Source: Musa acuminata AAA Group | Taxonomy: Eukaryota; Streptophyta; Magnoliopsida; Zingiberales; Musaceae | Direction: 5' to 3' | Assembly: GCF_036884655.1 (NCBI RefSeq) | Contig: NC_088340.1 | Location: 7,213,501-7,277,500 of the forward strand | Length of the DNA: 64,000 bases | Shown here: piece by piece, positions 38,162 to 51,368 of the stretch | Layout: each line of letters opens with the position of its first letter | How positions within the stretch are numbered: position 1 is the first letter of the stretch | Notes under the pieces: generated by a model | Told to the model about the DNA's origin: nothing | Database searches by the model: none | Seen by the model: the letters and a program-made list of their open reading frames with translations, nothing else | Made by a program: the position numbers and the translations under genes

Positions 38162-41100
38162 ATGGGGACTCTCGTCTTCCTCCTGTTCGTGTTCCTGGCG
38201 AGTCTTCAAACCAGTTCAGGAAGCACAGATGCCCAAGATGGTATCAATTCCTCCTGTTTCTCTCTTCTTGATTTAGTGCTTTGGAAAACTGAAAGCAGAA
38301 AAGTGAGAGTTCCATTCTCGCTCGATGAACATCCGCTTAACTCTCGGTGATACCCTGAGAGTGTCGAGTTTTAATGGAAGATTCAGTGAATGATTCAGCA
38401 AGGACCAGAAACTTAACTCTTGAAATTGATCAGAGATCTCTTGTAAGCTCAGCAGATGTCTTGTTTCTACTAACAACTTCGACTTATAAGAAGTTGTTCT
38501 TCCGCCCCCCTGCAGTTGCTGCTCTACTTTCGCTGATGACGCAGTGGCAGAACACACCTCCAAGCTGGGGGAAGACGGACGATCCTTGCGGAACACCATG
38601 GGAAGGAGTCCAGTGCAGCAATTCCCGAGTGACAAGCCTGTGAGCTTTCGTCTTCCTTACTAGTGTTCTCTGCATTCCCGCATGTTTCAGGAAACCATCA
38701 AAAATAAGCATAAAGAACCTCTCTTCTGAATTTTCTTTCCTGTTTCCTTGATTCTCTGCTCGACTTCTGCGCGTATCAGGACGCTGTCAACCATGGGTAT
38801 CAAAGGTACACTAGGAGACGACATCGGGCAGCTCAGTGAATTGAAGATCTTGTAAGTTACACTTGCAAGCTCAAGCAGTACTTCTTTTGCCAGTGGAAAA
38901 CCAGTGAAAGTTCATAGCGATCCATGGCTCGACTCCTTTGACCAAGCATCCACCGAAACCATAGTTTGAATCGGCAAACCGCATCTGTACTGTGCTGTCC
39001 TTTGTTCGCTAGATGTGCCACAAAATATTCACCATCCGGTGGAGGCCACCGCTGCCCGATCTAGAAAGCATGCTCCATAAACTATGATCTAGAATGCATG
39101 AACTGACGACAAGCACTTGCAGGGATCTGTCCTACAACACGATGCTTGGCGGAACGCTCACTCCAAATATTGGGAACCTGATGGAACTGACCATTCTGTA
39201 AGAAGCCCTGTCACGACAAGAATTCATTTGCTTCGTACCATTCTCAGACGTTCAACATGTAATGGTTTTGATCCGTGACAGGATCTTGGTGGGATGCAGC
39301 TTCAACGGGAACATCCCAGACGAACTAGGATCGCTAGGAAACCTCTCTTACTTGTGAGGAATTAATTCGAATGATCACAAAACCTGAGTCCTCAAAGCTC
39401 AATAAGATGACGCATTCAAGGAGGAGCTGAATTTTCTCCGCTGATACTTGGATCTCTTCCTTTGTTCCCAGGGCTTTGAACTCGAACCAGTTCACCGGTA
39501 GCATCCCAGCTTCCCTGGGCAAGCTTTCCAATCTGAACTGGTTCGATATCGCAGACAATCAGTTGACGGGGCCTCTTCCGATCTCCACCGAAACATCACC
39601 AGGCTTGGACCAGCTCGTCCGCACGCAGCATTTGTAAGTCATTCTTCAACCGCAGAAAGAGAAACCAGAATCACAATTAGTCAGTACTGCAGATCAAATG
39701 AATTCAAAGACGATGCTCCCATTCATGCTTGCTTTCCCGTGGATCATTTTGTTTTCTTTTGCTCTCTGTGCTTAACAGCCACTTCAACAAGAACCAATTA
39801 TCAGGTGCCATCCCGGAAAAACTCTTCAGTTCTGACATGACACTGTTACATGTGTAAGCTGATGTTTTCCATCTTCATTTCGCGTCTGCTAGCTTCAGTA
39901 TCCTGACTCCCGATTGTTCTACGCGCAGGCTTTTCGACGGCAACAACTTCACCGGAAAAATTCCGGATTCCATAGGCCTCGTTCAGAAAATTCAGGTCCT
40001 GTAAGTGTCCTCCGAACAGACGTAAACTTTCCTCTGCTCTTCATCGGTAACTAAGTTCTTCTTTTGACAGTCGATTGGACAGGAATGCTCTAAGCGGTCC
40101 GGTCCCTTCCAACATTAACAATCTTACCCATGTCAAGGAACTGTAAGATAACTCATCCACATTCAGCCGTCGTAATATGATAAGTCGCACTTACTTTCTG
40201 CTTGCATTTCTTCAGAAACCTAGCAAATAACAGGTTGACAGGTATGATGCCAAATCTGACTGGGATGAATAGCCTCAACTATGTGTAAGAGCTCATCCAA
40301 CTATTGCAAGTGCTTTCATGCAATCTACTTTTTCTCTTATTACCTACGAGCAGCAATAAATTGGCATGGCCTTCAGGGATTTGAGCCACAACACATTCGA
40401 CGCATCAGAAACCCCAGCCTGGTTCTCGGAACTGCAATCTCTGAGAGCTCTGTGAGTACAACAATACCCATTGTCACTATGAACCAAGTGATTTAGTTCA
40501 TAAGCTTGTAATTTCACCAAGTTTTCTTGACGGTTGTCGCCCAGAGTGATAGAATCTGGAGGACTTTATGGAGAGGTACCGAAAGAGCTGTTCAGCTTCA
40601 CTCAACTGCAGCAAGTGTAAGCGTCATAACAAATCATGAACTGGCAAAAGAGGGAATCCATATAAAAACAAAGAAATCCTTGGGTCTAATTTGACTATTG
40701 TTGTCAACATTTTTCAGGATACTTGATAACAATGAATTTAACGGAACCCTTGACATGGGCAATAGCATCAGCCAGCAATTACAAATCGTAAATTTCAAAA
40801 ATAATAAGCTTACAGGAGTTGCACATGACGCCAGTTATGATAGAACTCTCATGTAAGAATTCTGGATGCAGATTTGACATTTTAATCAGACTGCAATTTC
40901 ATTGAATGCAACTGTTTATCCAACATTTCCTCAATCCGTTGTTGACTGCAGTCTCATAGGAAATCCTCTATGCCATTGGCTCTCCAAGACAATATTTTGC
41001 AGTCTTCGACAAGAGCCAGCAATTCCTTCTTATTCAACCAGTCTTGCCGAATGTGCAGCGAACTTGTGTCCCCCAGATCAGAGTCTCAACCCACAAAATT

Positions 41101-43368
41101 GCAAATGCGTCTACCCATATGAGGGAGTGATGTTTTTCAGAGCACCTCTATTCCGAGATGTGACAAACAGCACACTGTTCCAATCATTGGAAAGCAGCCT
41201 GTGGAAAAAACTTGACCTTCCTCCTGGATCAGTGTTTCTTCAAAACCCCTTTTTCAACAATGACTCTTACCTGCAGGTACAAGTTCAAATTTTCCCATCC
41301 AGCGGAATGTACTTCAACAGGTCTGAAATTCTACAGATTGGATTCAAATTGAGCAATCAAATATACAAGCCACCTGAAATTTTCGGACCTTACTATTTCA
41401 AAGCATTCCAATATCCTTTCCCAGGTGACTTCTCCATCCTTTATGTACAAATACAACTTAAGATCATTTCTTATGCTGACTCAATAAATTATCTAGGCGT
41501 TGAAGGAAAATCGCCAATAGCTATTGGCTTGATCATTGGAATAGCAGCTGGTTGTGCACTTCTGGTTATTGGACTTCTTCTCATAACAATCTATGCCTTG
41601 AGACAAAGGAAACAGGCTCAAAGGGCCATAAAACTAAGCAAACCATTTGGTAAGTGTACCTTAAACTTGTCATAATAAAATCTAAAAAAAAAAATCTGTA
41701 GATACAAGGTGTGTCACCAAAGGTGTCATATCACATCTCAGTTTAATAAAGGACTAGGAACACAACTCTAAGCCATGTGCATAAGGAAAACAAATTGTTA
41801 AACCAAAAAAAGTAAGAAGAATTTCATTCTGTACTGAAAAAAATACATGGAAACATTTACCATTTACAAGTACGTTTTGTGAATTTCAGCATCGTGGGCA
41901 CACAGTGGTGATGAAATTGTTGATGCACCACAATTGAAGGGAGCAAGATGGTTTTCGTATGATGAACTTAGAAGATGTACCAATAACTTTTCAGTGTCTA
42001 ATGAAATTGGGTCTGGAGGGTATGGAAAGGTAACATATTGGTTATTCTATGTCAACCATCCAATTATAAACTTAAACAAGTGACGTTTCTACCGATCTCC
42101 TCAGGTCTACAAGGGAATGCTTCCAGGAGGGCAAGTAGTTGCAATCAAGAGGGCACAGCAAGGATCAATGCAAGGTGGGCATGAATTCAAGACTGAAATT
42201 GAGTTGCTATCCAGGGTTCATCACAAAAACCTGGTGGCTCTAGTGGGCTTCTGCTTTGACGAAGGGGAGCAGATGTTGGTATATGAATTTATTCCAAATG
42301 GAACATTAAGAGAAGGCCTCTCTGGTATGTTCAGCTGTACCCCTAAAAGTGAGTTAATACTCTTTGTCATAACTTTTTCTTCAATGTCAACTTCAGGAAA
42401 GAGTGGGATACTACTTGACTGGAGGAGGAGACTTCGAATCGCACTGGGTTCAGCAAGAGGATTGGCTTATCTTCATGAGCTTGCTGATCCTCCAATCATC
42501 CACAGGGATGTTAAGTCAAGTAACATCCTACTGGATGAAAAGTTAAATGCAAAGGTTGCAGATTTTGGTCTCTCAAAGCTAGCATCAGACAACGAGAAGG
42601 GGCATATTTCAACTCAAGTAAAAGGAACAATGGTTAGCAGTTGCTATTTCATTTATCAGCAAAAATTACTTCCTTCTATCAGCAACAGCATGTTCTTTTT
42701 CATGTGTTTTTAAACCATTATTGCTAGTGATAAAATTTACCTGTTCATAGATAAGCAATTGATTAAATTGAGACATACAATGGACCTCCATATACTCTCC
42801 CAAAATATATTGGCACTGGACCTAGTTTGATTCTTTAACAACTTAATGCTTATCATTACAGGGTTATCTTGATCCAGAATACTACTTGACACAACAGTTG
42901 AGTGACAAAAGTGATGTTTATAGCTTTGGAGTGGTTATGTTAGAACTGATAACTGCTAAACAACCACTTGAGAAAGGAAAGTACATTGTCCGTGAGGTGA
43001 AGATGGCGATAGATGCAGATGATGAAGAATTCTATGGTTTAAAAGAGTTGATGGATCATGCAATCCAAAACGCAGCTTATCTCATAGCTTTCAGGAAGTT
43101 TGCAGAGTTGGCCTTGAGGTGTTTAGAAGAGTCAGCTGGAGATCGTCCATCAATGAGTGATGTTGTGAAGGAAATCGAGATAATGTTGAATGCTGATGGT
43201 CTAAGTACAAACTCAAATTCAGCAGGTTCATCTGCCACAGATTTTGGATATGCAAAAGGCGTTCCTAAACATCCTTACGATTCTCATTCTAGAAAGGATG
43301 TTAGCAGCAGCAATTCTTTTGAATTCAGTGATGGATACACATTCTCAACAAAACCTGAGCCCAAATAA
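38162..43368 (+). CDS. LRR receptor-like kinase, subfamily VIII-1 (HPCA1-like), copy 2
   Basis: Nineteen exons give 960 aa: 38162-38240, 38516-38639, 38780-38851, 39123-39197, 39282-39353, 39472-39633, 39779-39853, 39929-40000, 40071-40142, 40216-40284, 40377-40451, 40545-40616, 40718-40852, 40952-41424, 41497-41649, 41890-42029, 42105-42324, 42397-42632, 42862-43368. The layout matches copy 1: signal peptide ([15 protein letters not shown]), LRR N-cap [11 protein letters not shown], LRRs, stalk, membrane helix (exon 15), kinase. Kinase landmarks are GSGGYGK ending at 640, Lys655, HRD 749-751, DFG 769-771 and [13 protein letters not shown]. The stalk keeps a Cys cluster ([19 protein letters not shown], then YPYEG and FRAPLF) as in the family. 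HPCA1 (CARD1) of Arabidopsis senses extracellular H2O2/quinones; that role here is inference. Intron 14 (41425-41496) is 72 bp, in frame and stop-free. Confidence 0.94.
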
Positions 43369-43374
43369 CAAGGG

Positions 43375-44100
43375 ATCTCCATTTCCAATTATCTTTTTTA
43401 TTTTTGTATTTGGACAGTACATATTCCTCGAAGTGTCAATGCATTGCAGAACTACAGAAAAAGAAAATTCTCAGCCTGCAGGTAACATTCCAAGCTGTTT
43501 TCTCTTGCTTCATTAACCTCTAATTCTAAAGCAATATTTATTTTTACTCCCTCGTATACTTCTCCTCAGTTCTGTTTTATTACACGAGTCTGAATAACAA
43601 TTTATAATTTATATACATAAATAATATATACATATCGTCTAGAAAACAAAAAGAGGCTTTATGGTTAAAATCAAGTTGATTGCTCCTCATAATAATTTCA
43701 ACAAGTTTTCGAAAAAGCATTCACAATTTTGTATGTTTTCTATATCTAAATCCATATTCATGTGAATAAATAAGAAAAACTTATTTCTATCTTCAAACTA
43801 TCCAATCTTAGAAAAGCAAAGCTTTAGTGCATAGAGTAAATGACAAGTAATCATTCAAAACCTGTTGACATTGCGGACCAATTTGTTTCATTGGAAATGA
43901 ACCACCAAAGTGAACTCAAAATTGAGAGTTGAATATAACTCAAAATTGGAGTTCCAAAAGGCTTGGAGAAAGTAAACCTCGATGGAAAGCAACAAAACCA
44001 TTTATTAGGAAATGAAGGGAACATCAATTATTTGGTGAAGAAGATTTCTGTGAGTACTTCTATGCGTGCATGAGGAAGCATATCGAGTGTATACCTGCTC
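43375..44100. other. 3' flank of receptor kinase copy 2
   Basis: AT-rich, no gene recognised. Confidence 0.5.
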
Positions 44101-44104
44101 TGTT

Positions 44105-44518
44105 TTAAGCAGTATCAACGCAAGCACCACGTCGCCGAACCTTCCTCTCCATTACCACCAACATTGCGCCGAAAGTAATCCAACAAACACAGTAGATGAC
44201 CGCGGGAAAGAATATAAGCGAGTCCGACAGCGCCGACACCGTTCACCTCATCATCAGTTTCCTACATACACCACCATAAAAGCAACCAACAGTCCACATT
44301 AAGAAACCACAAAGGGGAAAGAACCTCGAATTGGTGGGACCCGAAGCCGCGGGATGAGGAGAGGGCAGGAGGAAGGCATCGACGAGGTTCCGGATGGCGG
44401 TGAGCGGCGGCGTAGGGAAGTCCTGCGGTATCGCAGCGTGCTGCTGCTCCCCATTACGGACCAACAGGGCGAAGAGCGCGACCGATGCGGCTGCCGTAGA
44501 CGGCGTCAGGGTCGTCAT
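44105..44518 (-). pseudogene. Possible small membrane protein gene interrupted by TGA
   Basis: From the ATG at 44518 a single minus-strand frame runs 91 codons (MTTLTPSTAAASVALFALLV ... GFLMWTVGCFYGGVCRKLMMR) to a TGA at 44243-44245. It then continues without another stop for 45 codons to TAA at 44105-44107. The downstream part contains a hydrophobic segment (SLIFFPAVIYCVCWITFGAM) followed by a basic stretch (ERKVRRR), as in a membrane-anchored protein tail. The upstream part has its own hydrophobic segment. The region is GC-richer than its surroundings. It could be a nonsense-inactivated gene, a gene with an unrecognised intron (a GAG/GTGAAC donor overlaps the TGA), or chance. I do not recognise the family. 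Confidence 0.4.
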
Positions 44519-44524
44519 CGATCA

Positions 44525-45600
44525 GGGAAACCTTGCGGCACCAATGCGGAGGCCGAGATGATGCCCGATGGACGATGTAACTGTTGATCTCGTTCGTCTC
44601 TCGAAGGTTCGAATTGGCTGCATTTGGCGCACGGTTCGGTCCGGTTCGATTCCCGAAAAAAAAACCGGAAGCAATTTATATTTAAGAAAAATGATATAAA
44701 AACATAAAATACCTAAATTATCCCTAATATTCTTACCATCATAATAAATTTCTTATAGCTATTAATGTAAATCAATGTTTCAACCAACGATCTGATGATA
44801 GAATCGAGATTAATTACCATTATTAAAGTTGTCAAGTTTCATATACTGGTTATGTTGCAATGTGTGCTATCATCAATTTTAGTTGTTCTTAGAGGGATTA
44901 GGAGTGGATTAGAATGCAATCATTAAGGGTATTTATTGTTCATGGACAACTGGTGCAATCATTGCTCCAATCAAAAGGATGTGATCAACATTGTAGTTTG
45001 CTAGTCTCAAAGATGGTTCGCTTGATAGATTCTATTTATCTCAATTTAGGGAAAAAATTTCATGAACTTTTTATTTTATGCATGAAATTAATAATTAAAC
45101 TAATTTTCATCGATTAGGTTAATGACTATTGGTAATCCAACATGTAAAAAACTGATTGAGATTAATTAGCCTAATCAAATGGTAATCCAACATAATGTTT
45201 AAAGATATATTATTGCATCGAACTTTATTAGGGTAAATAAGTAATTTGGAAACTACGCAAGGGTGTACATGTAAAAAACATTAACAGAAGCAAGACAATA
45301 CGAAGGCTGCGTTTCTTACGACTCCGTGATCCAAACACCGCTTTTGACGTTCACCTCCCTTCGAAACGTGGCTCCCGTGAGCTCGCTGAAAGATTGGGTA
45401 ACGGTTCTATTAAAGCTACCGAGAGTTTTGATACACGCACCAGTGGGGAGCGTGCGGGTCACGTGTTGAGTCAGATGGGGCATCGACGTCTCCCGAGCTT
45501 CTTTAACCCCACCGCTTCTTATGTTGCCGACGGTCGCCGCCCCGGGCGATGATGCTTCTTGAGAGACTCAGAATCGCCGCCTCCGCCAATCTGGTCGTCG
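44525..45600. other. Divergent upstream region
   Basis: Lies between the minus-strand small frame and the GOLD-domain gene. AT-rich in the middle, GC-richer from 45.3 kb toward the downstream gene. No clear TATA box. Confidence 0.5.
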
Positions 45601-45658
45601 AAGCGTGATTTGGGCGAGGGAAGGCTTCTTGTTGCTGAGGCGTCGATCGTTCGTGGCA

Positions 45659-48600
45659 ATGGCTTCGTCCGCCGAGGGTTTAGTGCCGATCACTAGGGCC
45701 TTTTTGGCTCGATATTACGATACGTGCCCTCTGCCCCCGCTTTCAGAAGACGTATCGCGGCTCACCGCGGAGCTCCGGGAGTTGTCGGACGGGCTCGCGA
45801 GGGAATCCGCCCTTACTTCTGGTGATTTCCCTGGCTTTTTCGTCGCGATGTTGTCTTTTTCTTGTTTTCGTAGGGACTTTGAGTTCGATATGTAATTTTC
45901 ATGGGGAAGTTTTGATTTATAGTTGTAATTGGGTCAGACTGCATTCCTGAGTCTTTTCTTGCAGCTACTTTTGTTTGTTGATAGTGAATTAGGTTGTAAA
46001 CTATCCTTTTAATGGACAGCACGTAAATTTCTCAGAATATTGTTGTACTTCCTGACATGATTAAGCTTTTGAAGGCAATGGTCCATTGATGACAAATACT
46101 ATGCCATTCTCATTTGGGAGTAGCATTTGTCATTATGATACCAAAGTAGTTGCTCTCATCGCGCTTGAGATGAGTAAGAACTCCAGAATATGGCATCATT
46201 CACACATATTCTGTATCATTTAAGTTCCATTTCGTGAATCTGATTGCTTTGAAATGTTGGACATCCATTCTACGAATATGATATTCAATGGAAAGACTGA
46301 AAAATAAACCAGCGCAACCACATTTCCTTTGGAATCTCAATCTTAAGTATGAATCAAGAGTAGTGCATCATGTTGTTTCTGAAATATTGAGAAAATTTAG
46401 GTTTACAGAATGCGATATTTTAGTCTATATCTGGAAATTATTTTGTTCTGAGATGTACTTGTGTTTGTTTGAAATTTTGTGAAACATTGTAGTCTATGTG
46501 GATTTAGAAACTCGCTTTTTATTTGAAGTGGACTGTTTCTTTTTCGAAGTGTAATATGAAAGTTTTCCTCAGAACTTAGGACATATGTGGACATGTCCAT
46601 TCATTTTACTTAAAACCCTAGATCTTGGTTACTCTATCGTAGGTTATGGACTTGCAGTCACTCATTAGTGCTTGAACATTCAGAAACCTTTATGCTAGAC
46701 TAGACCCTTTGGTGTGAACTTTTGCTCGATTTAGGTGATGTGTAAATTTTGAGATTGTTTGACCACACTTGTTGGATATCATTGAGACTAAGTGAGACCA
46801 TGAATCAGTAGGCTTCCTCGAATGGTTAAGAAAAAAAAATTTGGGAGAGCCCTTAACTTGACAAGGTGCTTGAATTTAAGTTATTTGGAAGTACTGAATT
46901 ATAGTGGTTCTCTGTGATTTATTTGTTGTACAATTTAGATTTTCTTCTTAAGTTTTCAGCGCAGATCCTTATAGAGTGTGAATTCACATCTGCAAGGGAA
47001 CCATAATTTTGAAAGTTTGAACAGTGAGCTTTTTCTGTATATCACTGAATTTTCTGTTACATTTTGAAGGTGAGGAGCTCTTGGTACATGAAGTAGACCA
47101 TCAGCCTGCCCATAAAATTGATGAGAACTTGTGGAAGAACAGGGAGAATATTGAAGAAATTTTGTTATTGCTCGAGGAATCTCATCGACCAAGATTGGTA
47201 AAAATAAAATCCATTTTTCATTGTTTCAATTTATTCTTCTAGGAAGTAAACTGGATTTACTCACTGTTTCAATTTCTGTAGCCTATTGTTTATGATCCAT
47301 TTATTTTGGTGGCTATCAGTAAATCTTTCTGCTTCTTAAGACTATTTAGCATCAATGTTGGGTAAACCTCCACATATGCAGCTTCAAGAGAAAGCCATCC
47401 CTGAACATGTAGATATAGCTGCTACACTTGGAGAACTTGAAGTTAAGCTTAGGAGTACTCTGAAGACACTGGAGGCATTTCAGCAAACTAATGCTGATAA
47501 TGTATTTAATACAGGTTGGCATACTGATAATCTTGCTTACTTTTTGGATAGTTATTACAATTTCCTAATACTTAGTTACAAACAATGAAGTCAATGAATG
47601 GTAAACAAGTAAAATTATAAGCTGGTTTTCAAATTAGATTGTCTAATTGAATTTTTCTGTATATTAGCTACATATGGAAAGTTAAAAAAAACTCATACAA
47701 TTTTAGGAAAACACCATGGATGATTTGTCAATATTATACTACCATCCATGAACCTAACTCCAACGTTCAGTTTATTAATGATGAGGCATCTTCTAAATTT
47801 TCTCAAGTTTCACTAAGGGTTTTGGGAAAGATAAAATGAAAGATATGCTATGGGAAATTTTGTCCAGGTTGAAGCCACATAATAAGCATATGGACACTAC
47901 CTCATTCAGTAGATAACCTGGGAATTTAATATGTTATAGAAGATTAATGAAATACTAGTAAAAAATTCTTTAATTGCACATTGTTCATCCTCCATTGGTT
48001 AAATGAGTTGCTTGGCTCTCACTTTTAATTAATTTAATTGTTTCACGGAACATTGATACTTAAGGAACAACTTTCGTCTCATGTTTGTTATATTTTTATA
48101 TTTTTGTTTTTATATTATAACTTAAACTCAAATTTGGAGCATTTATGAATTGTCTTTCATTCTTTTGGTTACAGCTTTAAGCTTTAGTTCTAGTGAGAAT
48201 GATGTGTTCTGAATGAGTAAATCATGGTTCTAAACTTATAATAGTATCAGATGATTGGATAGTGTTAAATAATAGATATTCAACCAATAAGCTTTTGTGT
48301 TCTTCCTATTATTACAAGCATATTCGATGGAATTATTGAAGTCCATTTTACCTCTTTATCATTTAATCCTCTAACTAATTCCTTAATTCGTTTGCTATAT
48401 GTATCTGTTTCTCTCACTTTACTTTCTTATGCATCGTTTCCTTTTCTATCCTTGTTTATGTGCTTGGAGATCGTTCTAACAGCAGACTTGCCCTTAATTT
48501 TTAATTCTATTTTTTATTGTTTCACACTGATGTTTACCTTATTAATATACTATTGTCTAGTTATTACATCAACACCAAGAATCTTGATTATTCAACCATT

Positions 48601-51137
48601 CTATCACACTCTTTCTCCACTATAAAGTTGTTCATGATGTGAACATCAGGATTTTATTTTATTTTTCCTCCTGTTGTTGTCCTATGTGACTTATTTGCAA
48701 ACGGTTGCTTGTTAATGGTTCACTTTAGTAAGCTTGTTCCGTCATCTCCAACTTATCATGCATTGTATTTTACTTCGTTGCATCCCTCTCTTGTGCACTG
48801 AGAAAAAAAATTCCTTTTTTCTAGTAATTTGTGTTTTGAACATCATTTGGCTACTAGTTAAACTTGCAACCTCGTCCCATTTGTCTGAATGATCTTTGGC
48901 ATCTGCAACACTTCTTAGAAACTGATTCATTTCATCTGTTCATGTGAACAATGATTTATGATATAATTCAGTTGCATTGTTGGCCAGTATAGTCTTCTTG
49001 GCTAATGAGTTCACTGCTAAGATTCTGTCTTGGTAATTAATTAGGGGGTCTGTAAATATATTTGCAGTGATGACTTATATGCCACAAGATTTTCGTGGTT
49101 CTCTCATCAGACAGCAAAGAGAACGCTCAGAGAGGAACAGGCAAGCTGAGGTTGATGCTTTAGTTAACTCTGGTGGAAGCATACATGATCGATATGCTTT
49201 ATTGTGGCAGCAGCAAATGGAGAGGTGGTGATTTTTTATTTATTTGCCATCATAAATAAGTAAAATCATTGCAGATGATGTTTTCTCTACAAAAAAAAAT
49301 AATTATTTTATCCTCCAGGAGGAGACAACTAGCTCAGCTTGGTTCTGCATCAGGGGTGTACAAGACACTTGTGAAGTACTTGGTTGGGGTCCCACAGGTT
49401 CATTTTAAACTGTATAAAGAATAACTTTTTACTTTATTCTCCTTCTCGATAAATTGTTTTTTTTTTACTTGATGTCCTATGTATGATTGCTGCATGATAT
49501 TCTTAACCATAATTTTTTTATTTTCTCTTGTTAACCAAATTAACTTGAGTATCCACTTTATCTCAGGTTTTATTAGATTTCATATGCCAAATAAATGATG
49601 ATCAAGGGTAATCCTTTTATATCCTTTTCTTGGACTGTTCACTTATCAGTTTTTATTTTCATTTAACTATTCTGTTGCATAACTAATGTACATATAATCA
49701 TATATTTGATTTCAATTTTCATGTTACTTTAGGCCGATGGAGGAACAAAGACAACGTTATGGGCCTTCTCTATACAGTCTCACAAAGATGGTGCTCAATA
49801 TTAGACTGTTTCTTTTACTTACATGGGGGCGTTTTGAGGAGAAGAAAATGTAAATATGATGTGCTTTATTTGGTTTTGATCCTGTAGCAAAATTTCTTTC
49901 TTCTTGTATCACGTTTGATTTTCAGATACCATTTTGTTTATGTTGAGCAGACAAATGGATCAAATTTCTCTTATGCAGCATGCTGTCGATCTATACACAC
50001 ATGAATTTGAGAAATTCATCAAATTTATCAGGTACTTTCCGTTACCACAATTTTCTTATGTCTATGGCAACTTCCCCTAATTTGCTATAGTTTTCCTTTT
50101 TAAGAAGTTGCTTAATGCACATGCACAAGGCTGTTAATATTGATTTTTTTTACATTGTCCCTTTAAGTTTTCTTGATATGTAGGAAAGTTTTCTTGAAAA
50201 GAACTAAATTTGCATGTAATTTAGTTCTTATGCATTGGTATCAATTATGTTTGAACTGGTTCATATACAGTTAGTTTGAATCCATTACAACTAACAACTA
50301 TGTAGATCTTCCAGAATGTGCTGCAGCTTCTTTGGTAATGTGCTGCATGTAAATTTTCACAATCTTAGATTATATTCTTATTTCTCCATAACTTCCAAGA
50401 GAACAGTAATATAACTTCAGGATGAAATGAAAAAAATACAGATTAGAGCTTATTTGTTGCTATATCTTCTGATTTAGTCAGCACTTCTAAAGTTGACAAC
50501 TCTGCTTAGTTTTGTTGTATATTGTTGTCTCTATTGAAGAACATGACATGCTTTTTGCTAAAAACATTCGGCTTTTCATTGATTTTTTTTTTTTTTTTGT
50601 GACACCAGAATTTAGAGCTTCAGTTATGAAATTGTTACCAATTGCACCTGTGGACTAGCTGTTGATTTTAATGAGCTTTACAAAATAACAGTGTTGCCTT
50701 CTTCTAGCAGTTTGCATCCTTTTTATTGATGTGATTTAACAGATTAGCTGTAATATATATGAATTTGAATGGTTAATTGTCACACCCCCAAATCAAGGAA
50801 CGTGACAGTCCATCAAATGACCATGGGCTAAACAAGTTTTAAGTCCGATCATATTTTTATTTTGAAACCAATCTAACTCATCATCACCCAAATGTAAATT
50901 TACACACATTATAATCATAATAATGATAAATACTATATTTAAATATTGACATGGTACAGAATGATCTAACTCTCTTATTTTTTAGTCATATAATTTTTTT
51001 ACATCAATGCTTTCAAGTGTCCTTTAATGTAAAATTCTTTCTAAAACACGTGAGACATCAATACACACCTCTAACTGAGTAAGCGGACATGCTCCGCTTT
51101 AAATACTTTTAAGATAATTTACAACACATCAATAAAA

Positions 51138-51183
<46 letters not shown>

Positions 51184-51315
51184 CTTTAAACACATTAACA
51201 TAATTAACAACGCATCAATAAGAATAATATATTTATTTTTTAATAAAAATAAATCAATATGCATAAGATGAATAATGTGCTTGTATTCAAATGTTAATGT
51301 AACTTCTTTTTTTTC

Positions 51316-51368
<53 letters not shown>

